From: Paenibacillus sp. MAEPY2
Lineage (GTDB): Bacteria; Bacillota; Bacilli; Paenibacillales; Paenibacillaceae
DNA: 61,533 bases
Reading direction: 5' to 3'
Assembly: GCF_000499205.1 (NCBI RefSeq)
Contig: NZ_AWUK01000040.1
Span: 1 to 61,533 of the forward strand
Part shown: piece after piece, positions 1 through 8,700 of the stretch
Numbering within the stretch: position 1 is the stretch's first letter
Layout: every line of letters begins with the position of its first letter
Program-made: the position numbers and the translations under genes
The notes under the pieces: model-generated
Told to the model about the DNA's origin: nothing
What the model saw: the letters and a program-made list of their open reading frames with translations, nothing else
Database searches by the model: none

Positions 1-224
1 TGTTATCCCCAGATTTTTTGGATTGCCTTTTTCAAAGGGAAAAATCCGGGGATAAAGGCGAAGCGTATGCTTTCGATGCAGCTTTCTTTTAGAAAGCTTC
101 TAGCTCCGCTTCTTCAGGTTATTTCTGTCCTCTCCGTTATCGTGTAAATGTTTTGTTCAATTTATATAGATTGAACTGACTCGTTGGCTTTATGCAAATT
201 GTTTACATATGAAGGAGTAATGAA
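1..224. other. Leader region with two hairpins before the LacI-type gene
   Basis: No gene is seen here. A long inverted repeat pairs TTATCCCC (3-10) with GGGGATAA (48-55). It continues inward, after one mismatch, as GATTTTT/AAAAATC around a 21-base loop. A second perfect repeat, AGCTTTCT (80-87) and AGAAAGCT (91-98), follows. The first could be the terminator of a gene outside the window or the end of a small palindromic element. The stretch from 100 to 210 shows nothing I can name. The ribosome binding site of the next gene, AAGGAG, lies at about 212-217. Confidence 0.4.
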
Positions 225-1280
225 ATGTCACGTAAAGTATCCATCCAGTCGCTGGCTGACCAGCTTGGATTATCCAAATATGCCGTCTCCCGCGCACTCA
301 GCGGCAAGACAGGTGTCAGTGAAGCGACTCGTGCCCGTGTTCTGGAATTAGCCCGTGCCTTGGGATATCGCCAGAGCACCCCAGGTAGCAGTGCTGTGCC
401 CACTGGAAATGAAGATCAATCTGAGCCGCCGTTTGCTCTTATCTGCATGAATCAGCTCAACCGGGGCGAACCGCACTACTGGCAGCGTGTACTCTCCGGT
501 ATGATCTCTGCCTGTAATGAAAGAGGATGGCATCATGCCATCGTATCCCCCTCTCTGGGAGTCGCTGATGAACACACACCTCCTGAACGGGCAATCGCTC
601 CTCACTTGGACTGGGAAAGGTGTGCCGGGGTCATCGTCATGGGCGCTTTCCCCCATGCTGTCCTGCAACGACTGGCTCAGACAGGTCGCCCGATTGTGCT
701 CGTAGATCATCAGGAGCCTCTATTGAACTGTGATACCATCAGCCATGATAACCTGGAAGCAGGCATTACTGTGGCGAGATATTTAATGTCGATGCAGTGC
801 CGCCGCATCGGTCTGATTACAGATGATGGCCGGGCTGCCAGCTTTGCACAGCGGAAGATCGGCATCGAACTGGCCTTGAACCATTTTCATGCAGACAGCA
901 GTCGTATGACTGCCTTCAGAGAATGGAATATTCCTTATGAGAACGGCGAATGGATCAATCAATTGGCTGCTACAATTAAAAACATGCCCGCCGACGAACG
1001 CCCCGATGCCTGGATTGGCGTCAATGATGATATCGCCTTGCAGTGGATGAATAAGTTGCAGGAAATGGGTCTCTCCACGCCCGGGGATTGTCTTGTCATC
1101 GGTATCGACAATGTGCATGCCGCCGCTACATCGTCCCCTCCCCTGACCACAGTCAATCTCTGCAAAGAGGAGCTCGGTCAGCGTGCGATCGAAGCTTTGC
1201 AGCGTCGAATTGAACGCCCTGGTACACCAAAGGAAACAGTCATGTTATCCACGTCCCTTATTCCAAGGGAATCGGCGTAA
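225..1280 (+). CDS. LacI-family transcriptional regulator
   Basis: A 351-residue protein with the classic LacI layout. A helix-turn-helix occupies about residues 4-26 (SIQSLADQLGLSKYAVSRAL), followed by a hinge and a periplasmic-binding-protein-like effector domain from about residue 70 to the end. The length is slightly above the usual 330-345 because of a short linker rich in polar residues. ATG at 225 is preceded by AAGGAG at proper spacing. By family it should bind an operator and release it on sensing a sugar or related ligand. The ligand cannot be told because the likely target genes lie left of the window and the next gene is convergent. Family assignment is firm; regulatory target is unknown. 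Confidence 0.9.
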   Translation: MSRKVSIQSLADQLGLSKYAVSRALSGKTGVSEATRARVLELARALGYRQSTPGSSAVPTGNEDQSEPPFALICMNQLNRGEPHYWQRVLSGMISACNERGWHHAIVSPSLGVADEHTPPERAIAPHLDWERCAGVIVMGAFPHAVLQRLAQTGRPIVLVDHQEPLLNCDTISHDNLEAGITVARYLMSMQCRRIGLITDDGRAASFAQRKIGIELALNHFHADSSRMTAFREWNIPYENGEWINQLAATIKNMPADERPDAWIGVNDDIALQWMNKLQEMGLSTPGDCLVIGIDNVHAAATSSPPLTTVNLCKEELGQRAIEALQRRIERPGTPKETVMLSTSLIPRESA

Positions 1281-1335
1281 TTTAATGTGGGCAACCTCCT
1301 TAGCGTCTGAGCAACTTAACTTTATTGAATACCAA

Positions 1336-1367
1336 AAAGGCCCCGCATGTTATTATGCGAGGCCTTT
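1336..1367. terminator. Bidirectional terminator between lacI-type and anti-sigma genes
   Basis: AAAGGCC-C-CGCAT pairs with ATGCG-A-GGCCTTT around a 6-base loop, with a single mismatch. It lies between convergent genes. Read on the minus strand the stem is followed by TTTTTGG, so it is a good terminator for the sigma/anti-sigma operon. The plus-strand tail is weaker (TTTCATC). Confidence 0.7.
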
Positions 1368-1433
1368 CATCTCTATCTAGTTATTCATACCAAGCTCCGT
1401 TCCGTTCTTGGCAGAGAATAACCTTCTTGACTG

Positions 1434-3029
1434 TTATTTCTGCCAAGGCAGGCTTGTGTACGACGGAAGATCTACTTCCCATTTCACATCACGATACTCT
1501 CGATTAATTACTGCTGTTCTTTTTAAGGTGAATTTCGTTCCGTTTTCTTTGTAAAAATCACGGATAACCAATTTCAGATTGTCTGCAACGTATTCTCCGT
1601 TATTATTAGGCTGGTCTGGAAAACCGATTACTTGAACAGGATACTCTTTTCCTTCCGAATCTACGGCCACCCAGCGATCGCCATTAACAGCATTTTGGAA
1701 CATCCCTCTTCCCTCCAGCACAAGTGAGGAGTTTTTGTCATAGGACTCCCACACCGGTTTGTAATTGAAGTCAGAAACTAAAATTTCATCTCCATATTGT
1801 TCAAATTGCAGTACGTAGGTGTAAATTTCAGCATCCTTACGCATCTTTTCCAGATCCACTTCCACGGACTTCTCCTCCCACACCGGGATAGTATAACCAT
1901 CCAGGACAAAGCGAATCTTCTTCGCATCCACCGTAACATAAGCAGGGTCCCATGTCTCCGACAACTTTAACGGCCCACCATCCCTAATACCACTCTGATC
2001 ACGGAGTCGGAACTTGGCTTGACGAGCACTGGGTCTGCTCTCGTTAAAAATTCGATACTCATTCGTTTCCGGGATTTCGATATGATACATGATGTCCATA
2101 TCTTCCGCCCAAGTCTCTCCCATTATAGCCCGAAGTTGATCATCCAGACTCACATTCATGTCAAGGCGGGTCCCATTTGGTGTACGTACAAGCTGTGTCA
2201 TATCCAGTTTTAAGCCCTCTGGAGTGGTGTAGGTATTGTTCATGGGAGCCTCAACAGCCATTAATTTGGCTTTGGTCATATCGATGTTGAATTGGAAGCT
2301 CCAATCCACCGTTGTATTACTTGCTGTAATTTTTCCAGTATCAATATTATAATGATCAGGGATTTTTAAATAACTTAATTCTCCCCGTACAAATACGTGA
2401 TCTGGAATATCATCATTCAGCTGGAATACAAACCTTTGATACTTCCCACTGCTAAGCCTCGTATCTACCGCCATGGAAGCAACTCTGTTTCCTTTTTCAT
2501 CTGTAACATGAATTCTTCCCGCCTCCGGATAAACAACCGGTGTCGTGCTGCCTTCAGGGTTGCTTTGCTCAATTATAATAATAATTTGTGAACGATCCAC
2601 AAGGACATCGCTAATCTTAAGCGTATACCCCTGATCTACAATTTGAATTTTCGGGTTGATGACAAGATCAAGTGGTTTCAGACGTTTGTAATCATCCGTC
2701 AGATAACCAGATCTTATCTCTTCTGGTACAGGTATGTCGGGAAGCCGCTGATTTACGGCATTTACCGTGGATTGCGTGGATTTTGCTGTGTGATCAAAAG
2801 CAAACCAGGCCCCTCCCGCAAGGATCACAACGGCCGCCACTGCAATCCCAGTACGGCGCATCCAATGGGATTTGGAGGCTTTTTTCGTAAACAGATTCCC
2901 GTCTTCTGCGCTCAACATAGACACGCCATCCAGCTTCCGCATCACCTCAAGCGTAAAGTCTGCATCCGGTTCCTCACGGAACAAATGCTGTTCCCACAAT
3001 CGATCCTCATCATTTGGAATAGGCTTCAT
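1434..3029 (-). CDS. Membrane anti-sigma factor (DUF4179-like) paired with the ECF sigma gene
   Basis: A 531-residue protein. A cytoplasmic N-terminus of about 55 residues (DEDRLWEQHLFREEPDADF region) precedes one transmembrane helix at about residues 58-76 (IAVAAVVILAGGAWFAF). A large extracytoplasmic domain built of beta-type segments follows, resembling the DUF4179/DUF5643 anti-sigma proteins common in Paenibacillus and Bacillus. The start overlaps the end of the ECF sigma gene by 20 bases, which implies translational coupling. By analogy the N-terminus holds the sigma factor at the membrane and the outer domain senses an envelope signal. No zinc-binding anti-sigma motif is visible, so the binding mode is inferred from layout alone. 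Confidence 0.8.
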   Translation of the reverse strand: MKPIPNDEDRLWEQHLFREEPDADFTLEVMRKLDGVSMLSAEDGNLFTKKASKSHWMRRTGIAVAAVVILAGGAWFAFDHTAKSTQSTVNAVNQRLPDIPVPEEIRSGYLTDDYKRLKPLDLVINPKIQIVDQGYTLKISDVLVDRSQIIIIIEQSNPEGSTTPVVYPEAGRIHVTDEKGNRVASMAVDTRLSSGKYQRFVFQLNDDIPDHVFVRGELSYLKIPDHYNIDTGKITASNTTVDWSFQFNIDMTKAKLMAVEAPMNNTYTTPEGLKLDMTQLVRTPNGTRLDMNVSLDDQLRAIMGETWAEDMDIMYHIEIPETNEYRIFNESRPSARQAKFRLRDQSGIRDGGPLKLSETWDPAYVTVDAKKIRFVLDGYTIPVWEEKSVEVDLEKMRKDAEIYTYVLQFEQYGDEILVSDFNYKPVWESYDKNSSLVLEGRGMFQNAVNGDRWVAVDSEGKEYPVQVIGFPDQPNNNGEYVADNLKLVIRDFYKENGTKFTLKRTAVINREYRDVKWEVDLPSYTSLPWQK

Positions 3030-3582
3030 ACGTTGATAAACCTCCTTTGCGTTCCATTTGTTTTTTCAACGTTTTCTTCCCCCGGTAAAGCGCATTACGC
3101 ACTTGCGCGGAACTCATGTCCGTGATATCTGCAATCTCTTCGTAGCTTAACTCATTCGTATATTTAAGCAGCAGCACAAGCCGATACGATTCCGGCAGTT
3201 GCTCCATCTGGCGATAGATTTCACGCTGCATCTCCTTATGCAGCACATGCTTCTCTGGCGTTTCACCATTGGTCTGTTCCAAGCCCGTATGAACAGCAGT
3301 CATCACGGGTTTCTGTTGCCGCATAAAATCCCGCATCCGATTAACAACGATGGTGTACACCCAGGATGAGAAACTGCTTCCTTCCCTTCGTGTCGGAAGA
3401 TAACGGTAAATTCGCAGAAACGTATCCTGAGCGAGATCCTGTGCATCCTGATGACTCGCACCCATTCCGCGCAAAATGCCGAATACTTTATTTTTATATC
3501 GATCCACGAGCACTGCAAAAAGCTGTTTGTCCCCCGCAATAATACGCTGAATGAGCTCCTCCTCTGGTATCTGTTGAGTCAT
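3010..3582 (-). CDS. ECF-type RNA polymerase sigma factor
   Basis: A 190-residue sigma-70-family protein. Region 2 is visible around VDRYKNKVFGILRGM, DAQDLAQDTFLRIYRYL and FSSWVYTIVVNRMRDFM. Region 4 is visible near the end (LPESYRLVLLLKYTNELSY, then a helix-turn-helix with MSSAQVRNALYRGKKTLKK). The open frame runs upstream to 3816, but that part overlaps the glycosylase gene and has no family similarity. ATG at 3582 has a good AAGGGGG site just before it, so I start the gene there. The downstream overlapping gene encodes the likely anti-sigma factor. The pair should control an envelope-stress or nutrient regulon; the signal is unknown. Confidence 0.9.
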   Translation of the reverse strand: MTQQIPEEELIQRIIAGDKQLFAVLVDRYKNKVFGILRGMGASHQDAQDLAQDTFLRIYRYLPTRREGSSFSSWVYTIVVNRMRDFMRQQKPVMTAVHTGLEQTNGETPEKHVLHKEMQREIYRQMEQLPESYRLVLLLKYTNELSYEEIADITDMSSAQVRNALYRGKKTLKKQMERKGGLSTYEAYSK

Positions 3583-3781
3583 GTAATCCCCCTTCTCTAC
3601 AGCTTCCATGCATGGTTCTGTACTATATAGACGGAAGCACTTCCCGAAACCTCTCACTTTATCCAAAAAAAAGAATTCGCGCCACCAGGTGAAAACCGGA
3701 TGAGCGAACTCTACAACCATTCTTGGTTCTTTGTGACTGCTGCAATGACTGTAATCCCAAGTTCTTTCCTTGCTTCTTTCT

Positions 3782-4297
3782 TCAGTCGTCCTTGCTTTTC
3801 TCTGATACAAAATCACTAAGCTGTGAATAGATCGCTACAATTTCGTCCATCGACATACGCACTAATCCACTGGATGATGGGGCAACAAATTCATGTATTT
3901 CCTTGACGACCGGGTCGTCCTGAAATCCCCATTCCGCTTTGGCACGCTGACTGTACTGGGTGTATACTCCTTTTCCAACAAAACAGGCGATGTCCGGTCG
4001 GTATTCCTCCAGCTTTTGCCGTAAAATCTTCCGTCCCTCTGCATATTCTTCCTTCGTAATATCGTCCATGCCTCTTGTCGGCCGGGCCACTATATTCGTA
4101 AATCCATACCCCAGCTTCAGCAACTCTCCATCCTCTTTTGCATCATATAAACGAGGGGTCAATCCGGAGCGTTCAAGAATGCGCCAGAAACGATTTCCTT
4201 TGTAAGCATAATGATGACCCGTCTCCCCAGACGTGATGCTGGGATTAAATCCGATAAATAAGATCGATAAACCATAATCCAGATGATCTGGAATCAT
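3782..4297 (-). CDS. mug: Mug-type G:T/U mismatch DNA glycosylase
   Basis: A 171-residue protein of uracil-DNA glycosylase family 2. Motif 1 is FIGFNPS near residue 15, the counterpart of the GINPG loop that positions the catalytic Asn. The C-terminal binding loop is visible as VAPSSSGLVRM near residue 138. Members excise uracil, ethenocytosine or thymine from mismatches, starting base excision repair. ATG at 4297 follows AAGGGGG at about 10 bases. The gene ends about 200 bases before the sigma gene on the same strand. Fold family is clear. The exact lesion preference cannot be read from the sequence, and some relatives are annotated simply as DNA-deoxyinosine or uracil glycosylase. Confidence 0.85.
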   Translation of the reverse strand: MIPDHLDYGLSILFIGFNPSITSGETGHHYAYKGNRFWRILERSGLTPRLYDAKEDGELLKLGYGFTNIVARPTRGMDDITKEEYAEGRKILRQKLEEYRPDIACFVGKGVYTQYSQRAKAEWGFQDDPVVKEIHEFVAPSSSGLVRMSMDEIVAIYSQLSDFVSEKSKDD

Positions 4298-4353
4298 AAA
4301 GAAAAGCCCCCTTATCTTTTTTAGTCATTTACATCTTTCATCTGTGTATAAAA

Positions 4354-4362
4354 TGATATAAT
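4354..4362 (+). promoter_or_regulatory. Extended -10 promoter for the AEC transporter gene
   Basis: TG-A-TATAAT is a perfect extended -10 element (TG at 4354-4355, TATAAT at 4357-4362). Only a weak -35 (about 4335-4340) is seen, as is usual for this class. The possible ATG at 4361 lies inside the -10 box, so it cannot be the start. The transporter must begin downstream, at 4418. Confidence 0.65.
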
Positions 4363-4417
4363 GGTTGAAGTATTTTCGAATCGGACTGAAATTTTCATGA
4401 AAAAGGAAGCTGAACTG

Positions 4418-5338
4418 ATGATTGCAGACATCATGCTTGAAGTCGTCCTACCCGTCTTTCTCCTGATTGCCGTCGGGTCCTGGATGCAAAAGGTGTTCAA
4501 GTTGGACTTGTACACCCTCGCCAAAATCAATTTCTATTGTATTACCCCCGCAGCCGTCTTTATGAGCATGTATCACTCCGATATGTCGGGTGAGTTGCTC
4601 GGAACCGTTACGCTTTTTTACGCTTTATATGTAGTTATTCTCTATATTGTGGGGTCTGTGTTCGCACGTTCGCTTCGGATGAATAAAGGCATGAAGGCCG
4701 CCTTCAACAACAGTATCATGCTGGACAACGCAGGCAATTATGGTCTGCCCATCAACTCCCTAGTGTTCCGTGGCGATCCACTGGCATCGTCCATCCAGGC
4801 ATTGGTCATGTCTTTACAGGCATTGCTGACCTTTACCTATGGTGTGTTGTCCATTCAGGGTGCGAAGCTCAAAGGCAATTACCGTGCGGTGATCATTGGA
4901 TTTCTAAAAATGCCCGTTCCTTATGCGTTGTTGCTCGGCATTTTGTTTCATATGGGAAATATCCCACTGCCAACCTTCCTGTCCATGCCGCTGACCTATG
5001 CGCAGCAAAGTATGGTGGCTGTAGCCCTATTAACACTCGGAGCGCAAATTGTAAAATATCCGATCCGCCTGTATCGTCTTGATGTGTATATTAGCACATT
5101 TTTGCGTTTGCTGATTGGCCCAGCCATTGGGATCTCAATCGTGCTGCTGCTCGGTTTGCAAGGCATCGCCGCCCAGGCGCTCATTATTGCATCCGGTATG
5201 CCTACCGGAGTCAATGCGTCCATTCTGGCGGAGGAATATGATAACGAGCCGGATTTTGCCGCCCAGACAGTTCTGATCTCGACGCTGCTTAACATCATTA
5301 CGATTACTGCTCTGATTTCATTTGCGAAGACGTTCTGA
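4418..5338 (+). CDS. AEC-family (auxin efflux carrier-like) permease
   Basis: A 306-residue integral membrane protein with about ten hydrophobic segments and the family's central break (MLDNAGNYGLPI near the middle, matching the conserved N-x-GN-x-G-P motif). Bacterial members export malate or other small organic acids, or amino-acid-like compounds; the substrate is not readable here. The open frame starts at 4361, but that codon is inside a strong extended -10 box. ATG at 4418 has GGAAG eight bases upstream, so I use it. The gene is monocistronic and followed by a hairpin terminator. Confidence 0.85.
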   Translation: MIADIMLEVVLPVFLLIAVGSWMQKVFKLDLYTLAKINFYCITPAAVFMSMYHSDMSGELLGTVTLFYALYVVILYIVGSVFARSLRMNKGMKAAFNNSIMLDNAGNYGLPINSLVFRGDPLASSIQALVMSLQALLTFTYGVLSIQGAKLKGNYRAVIIGFLKMPVPYALLLGILFHMGNIPLPTFLSMPLTYAQQSMVAVALLTLGAQIVKYPIRLYRLDVYISTFLRLLIGPAIGISIVLLLGLQGIAAQALIIASGMPTGVNASILAEEYDNEPDFAAQTVLISTLLNIITITALISFAKTF

Positions 5339-5357
5339 CCTTATACGCAAAAAAACT

Positions 5358-5387
5358 AGTCCACTCTCCCTTATGGAGCTGTGGACT
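5358..5387 (+). terminator. Terminator of the AEC gene
   Basis: AGTCCAC (5358-5364) pairs with GTGGACT (5381-5387). A TCTCC/GGAG inner part extends the stem, and TTATTTT follows on the plus strand. Confidence 0.75.
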
Positions 5388-5422
5388 TTATTTTGTCAGA
5401 GGAGAAGCCAGCATAACCAAAA

Positions 5423-5462
5423 AAAGTTCGAACGCAGCCTTATTTGGATGCGCTTGAACTTT
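5423..5462 (-). terminator. Terminator of the 83-residue protein gene
   Basis: AAAGTTC/GAACTTT outer arms and CGCA/TGCG inner arms form a hairpin. The minus-strand reading ends in TTTTTTTGG, so it serves the gene ending at 5523. Together with the hairpin just before it, it separates the two convergent genes. Confidence 0.65.
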
Positions 5463-5522
5463 CTTTGTTAATGAATATTCCATCTAATCAAGTCTATTGT
5501 TTAACTGACAGCCCTAAGAAAA

Positions 5523-5774
5523 CTAAGATTCACATGTCGTCCGCTCAGGGAACTTGCCACCTTCTCTGAACAAACATCTAACCAGTCGCTGCGCGGCCCG
5601 ATTGAAGTAAAAACTCGGACTCACACCCTCCACCTGAACAGGCTCCAGTTCCTTCACACTTTCCTTGACCTTATTCATTTCAATGAGTCCCATCTTCCGC
5701 TCATTCGGTCCGAATCGATAAATAACCTTTTCATCGTCTTCCGTCTGTTTCACCAGCAGAATGATTGACGCCAT
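5523..5774 (-). CDS. Small conserved-looking protein of unknown function
   Basis: An 83-residue soluble protein that I do not recognise by family. It has a hydrophobic beta-like start (ASIILLVKQ), a YRFGPNERKMGLIE segment in the middle and an FNRAAQRLVRCLFREG helix near the end, which suggests a small alpha/beta domain. ATG at 5774 has GGGGGTAA about seven bases upstream, and a terminator follows, so it is very likely a real gene. It stands alone between the AEC and pnkp genes with its own promoter region. No function is proposed. Confidence 0.7.
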   Translation of the reverse strand: MASIILLVKQTEDDEKVIYRFGPNERKMGLIEMNKVKESVKELEPVQVEGVSPSFYFNRAAQRLVRCLFREGGKFPERTTCES

Positions 5775-5944
5775 ACAGGTTACCCCCTATCGTTACGTTG
5801 TGAGATTATGATGACCACTTGCTTACTATTAATTATTACCCAGAATAGAATGGAAGGATATAGGGCTTTAGTTATTTATATTGACGTTAAAACTCCTTAT
5901 TTTAATTATCTTAATTGAAATATTTTGACGAAAAATAAACAAAA

Positions 5945-5969
5945 ACAGGCTTGGATGTACCAAACCTGC
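5945..5969 (-). terminator. Terminator of the RNA-repair operon
   Basis: CAGG-C-TTGG (5946-5954) and CCAA-A-CCTG (5960-5968) pair around a 5-base loop. The minus-strand reading continues TTTTTGTTTATTTTT, a classic intrinsic terminator 53 bases after the pnkp stop. The rest of the 5775-6021 gap is A+T-rich and holds only the promoter region of the small gene. Confidence 0.8.
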
Positions 5970-6021
5970 CCAATTACCTTGCATCCAAAGGAATCAGAAG
6001 TCTCATGTTTCACTATTTCAG

Positions 6022-8700
6022 TTACAAACGTGGGTCCACCGGTTCAGATTCCAGAGCCAATGTCGCCAGCACGCATTCATGAATTCTTTCCACAGGCTCC
6101 ATGCGTACAAAACGCTCAATTCCCTCCATGCCCAAGGCACTCTCCATCAGAGCGTGGCGCTCTTTTTTGGACGTTTTGCGTTTGCTGAGCCGGGACAAAT
6201 TTTCCGGTGCGAGGTAATCCATACCATAAATGATGTGCAAATACGCACGACCTCGTACTTTAATCGCAGGTTGGATCATTTTGTTGGCGTTCCAGGCACG
6301 GAATGTTTCCGGCTTGATGACAATGCCCTCATGTCCTTCAGCCGTGATCTCATCCCACCAACGAATGACTTCCTCTTCATCTGCCCTACTGGTGATTACA
6401 CGGTATTCCGTTTCCATCATCATCGTGGACATCCGGGCGAACTCACGATTTTGCTCCATATGCCACTCATGCGTCTGATCCCAAAACGCCCCAGTGCTAT
6501 GTGCCAAGGTATGAAACGGTGCAATACGAATATCTCCGATATCCTCTACATCCCAGCAATATTTCTGAAATACATCGCGGAATGTTCTAGCATTGGCAAG
6601 CTTACGTTCTGTGTCCTGCAACCACTCCTCCACATTTCGGCCGGCTGCTTTAGCATCACGCAGCTTTCCAAGCACCAACTCCCGATCCATCAACGAAGCC
6701 TCAGCTACATGTGCATACTGCGAGGAGATTAGCTCCCGCGCTTTCAGATTCCAGGGTACGATCTCTGCATCGAGTAATACGAACTCCGTCTGGTGACGGT
6801 CAAAATAACCCGCTGCAATCAAATCCGTGTGTAATCTTAATAACACATCCTTCTCAGTTGTCCTGTCAAAAAAGGAGCGGCCCGTCCGGGTCACAATGTT
6901 CCCCAGTGTTGGTCTTCCTATTCGCTTCTCAGCTACCTGTTCGTCCCGGAACAGGAGCACAATGGCACGGCTTCCCATATGTTTTTTCTCCGCTACCATT
7001 CGAGTAACGCCCTGAGACCGGTAGTACTGGAACGCATCCTGTGGATGTTCCAAATATCCTTCTATCGAAGAAGTTGTTGGTGGTGGACTCATCGTGGGCG
7101 GGATATAAACCAGTTCCTCCAACGGTACGGTAAAATGAGAAAAGGTATCGATCGCCGTTTTTGCCACCTCAGAATGAATGGATACATCCATCCGGGACCC
7201 GGTTTGCACTGTGAATCCTTCCTTGAACTTGCGCAAGTTAGGTGGAGCAAATCTCCGCCGTTCCCATCGTTTGAGCGGACTGTCCGGATCTTCAGCGTAA
7301 TCCTGCTTCGCTGGAACACTAATTGCCTCGCGTTCCGGCATCCGCCACGCCGTGAGCATACCCCCAAAGACAACGCCTTGGTCAATATTGATCGTATCAT
7401 TCACTATCGTTGGATATGGATGCGGATCATGTCCCCAGACAATGCATTCACCGGAAGCGTGATCTACGTACCAATCCTTGCGAATCGGTCTTCCGTGTTC
7501 ATCCGTTCCCTCCACATCGCCGTAGCGGCAATAATCCTGAATGCGTTTGGACTGTTTTCCGATAAAGTGATCCCGAATCCCGGCATGTGCTACGACCACC
7601 TGACGTACGCCATTTCGGGAAAAAATCAGATGAGATGGTGCATCAAGCAGAAATGCCCTTAATTCTGTTCGCACTATCTGTGCCATTTCTTTACCTTGCT
7701 CCTGCTCCAACTGAATAAGCTCGGCCTCCACATGTTCATCGCCATGGCTCAATGTAACATCACGACCGTCCAGATAGCGTCCTATTTTCCACCCATGATT
7801 GCTGTCGATCATGTAGGCGAGTCCAGATGCACAATGCCGCTGCCAGAACAACAGACACTTCAGCGATTCTGGTCCCCGGCTGGTTACATCACCAACCGAG
7901 ACCAGCTTTCTTCCTTCTGGATGATGGTATAGCCCGCTTCCATCCTTATCCACATATCCAAGTCGGAGAATTAATTCCATCATTTCCTCGTAACAGCCAT
8001 GAATGTCTCCAATAATATCGATACCTGTACCCATGTCGATTATAAGTGGGTTGGATGTACGGACAAACGAGATGTCTTCCGGATGCTTCAGCACATAATT
8101 AGCGTCGAAGCCATCTTCACGAATGGCGCGTAGTGTGCGTTTGAATTGCTGCACCTGTTGTTTCACCCGCTGACGTCCGCGCGGATACTCTCGCTGAGCA
8201 TCACGTTCGAGCAGTTCTTTTTCAGGGATATCCAACACCACAGCAATCACGGGCACATGAGCTTTTCTGGCCAGTTGAATCAACCGCTGACGATCCTCCG
8301 GATACAGATGTGTGGCATCAACCCAGGTCAGCTTGTTCAGACGGCAACGGGTCGCGAGCATGGCTTCCATTGCTTCAAACGCCTTGGCCGATACCTGCTG
8401 GTACTCGGCATAGATTACATCTGCTTCGCTACGGGGCCTATGTTTCCAATCCACATACTCGTCATCTCCAATTAGCATTCGGAATTGATCAGATGATACC
8501 GCCTCGGTTCTTCGGATGACACCTTCTACAACGAGACGATCCAACAACGTGCTTTTCCCACTGTTTGAGGGCCCTACCAGAACGACGATGCCTGCATGCG
8601 GCAAGCGAATTTCACGCTGTACTTGTTCCAAACCCTTCGCACCATCGACCTGGCGTCTGACTGTATCTTCTATTTCTTTAGGCTCTCTGTTGTTCTTCAT
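6022..8700 (-). CDS. pnkp: Polynucleotide kinase-phosphatase-ligase (bacterial Pnkp)
   Basis: An 892-residue three-domain RNA end-healing and sealing enzyme. The N-terminal kinase has the P-loop GPSNSGKST at about residue 40. The central binuclear metallophosphatase shows GDIHGCYEE, GDVTSRGPES, NHGWK, AHAGIRD and GHDPHP. The C-terminal adenylyltransferase has the nucleophile motif EKKHMGSR and the later EGIVIKP motif. In the studied family, Pnkp with Hen1 repairs ribotoxin-cut RNA: it phosphorylates the 5'-OH, removes the 2',3'-phosphate and seals after 2'-O-methylation. ATG at 8700 follows AAAGGAG and overlaps the end of hen1 by 23 bases, implying coupling. An upstream in-frame ATG at 8772 lies inside hen1 and lacks a good site. 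All catalytic motifs appear intact. It is the last gene of the repair operon. Confidence 0.95.
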   Translation of the reverse strand: MKNNREPKEIEDTVRRQVDGAKGLEQVQREIRLPHAGIVVLVGPSNSGKSTLLDRLVVEGVIRRTEAVSSDQFRMLIGDDEYVDWKHRPRSEADVIYAEYQQVSAKAFEAMEAMLATRCRLNKLTWVDATHLYPEDRQRLIQLARKAHVPVIAVVLDIPEKELLERDAQREYPRGRQRVKQQVQQFKRTLRAIREDGFDANYVLKHPEDISFVRTSNPLIIDMGTGIDIIGDIHGCYEEMMELILRLGYVDKDGSGLYHHPEGRKLVSVGDVTSRGPESLKCLLFWQRHCASGLAYMIDSNHGWKIGRYLDGRDVTLSHGDEHVEAELIQLEQEQGKEMAQIVRTELRAFLLDAPSHLIFSRNGVRQVVVAHAGIRDHFIGKQSKRIQDYCRYGDVEGTDEHGRPIRKDWYVDHASGECIVWGHDPHPYPTIVNDTINIDQGVVFGGMLTAWRMPEREAISVPAKQDYAEDPDSPLKRWERRRFAPPNLRKFKEGFTVQTGSRMDVSIHSEVAKTAIDTFSHFTVPLEELVYIPPTMSPPPTTSSIEGYLEHPQDAFQYYRSQGVTRMVAEKKHMGSRAIVLLFRDEQVAEKRIGRPTLGNIVTRTGRSFFDRTTEKDVLLRLHTDLIAAGYFDRHQTEFVLLDAEIVPWNLKARELISSQYAHVAEASLMDRELVLGKLRDAKAAGRNVEEWLQDTERKLANARTFRDVFQKYCWDVEDIGDIRIAPFHTLAHSTGAFWDQTHEWHMEQNREFARMSTMMMETEYRVITSRADEEEVIRWWDEITAEGHEGIVIKPETFRAWNANKMIQPAIKVRGRAYLHIIYGMDYLAPENLSRLSKRKTSKKERHALMESALGMEGIERFVRMEPVERIHECVLATLALESEPVDPRL

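Noticed and set aside
3583..3816. Seventy-eight-residue extension of the ECF sigma factor
   Set aside because: It overlaps the glycosylase gene end, lacks sigma similarity, and a clear RBS precedes ATG 3582.
4361..4417. N-terminal extension of the AEC permease from ATG 4361
   Set aside because: The ATG is inside an extended -10 box (TGATATAAT) and has no RBS; ATG 4418 has both spacing and RBS.
6079..8515. Several plus-strand open frames opposite pnkp
   Set aside because: They have no ribosome binding sites or recognisable domains and are antisense to a gene with clear catalytic motifs.
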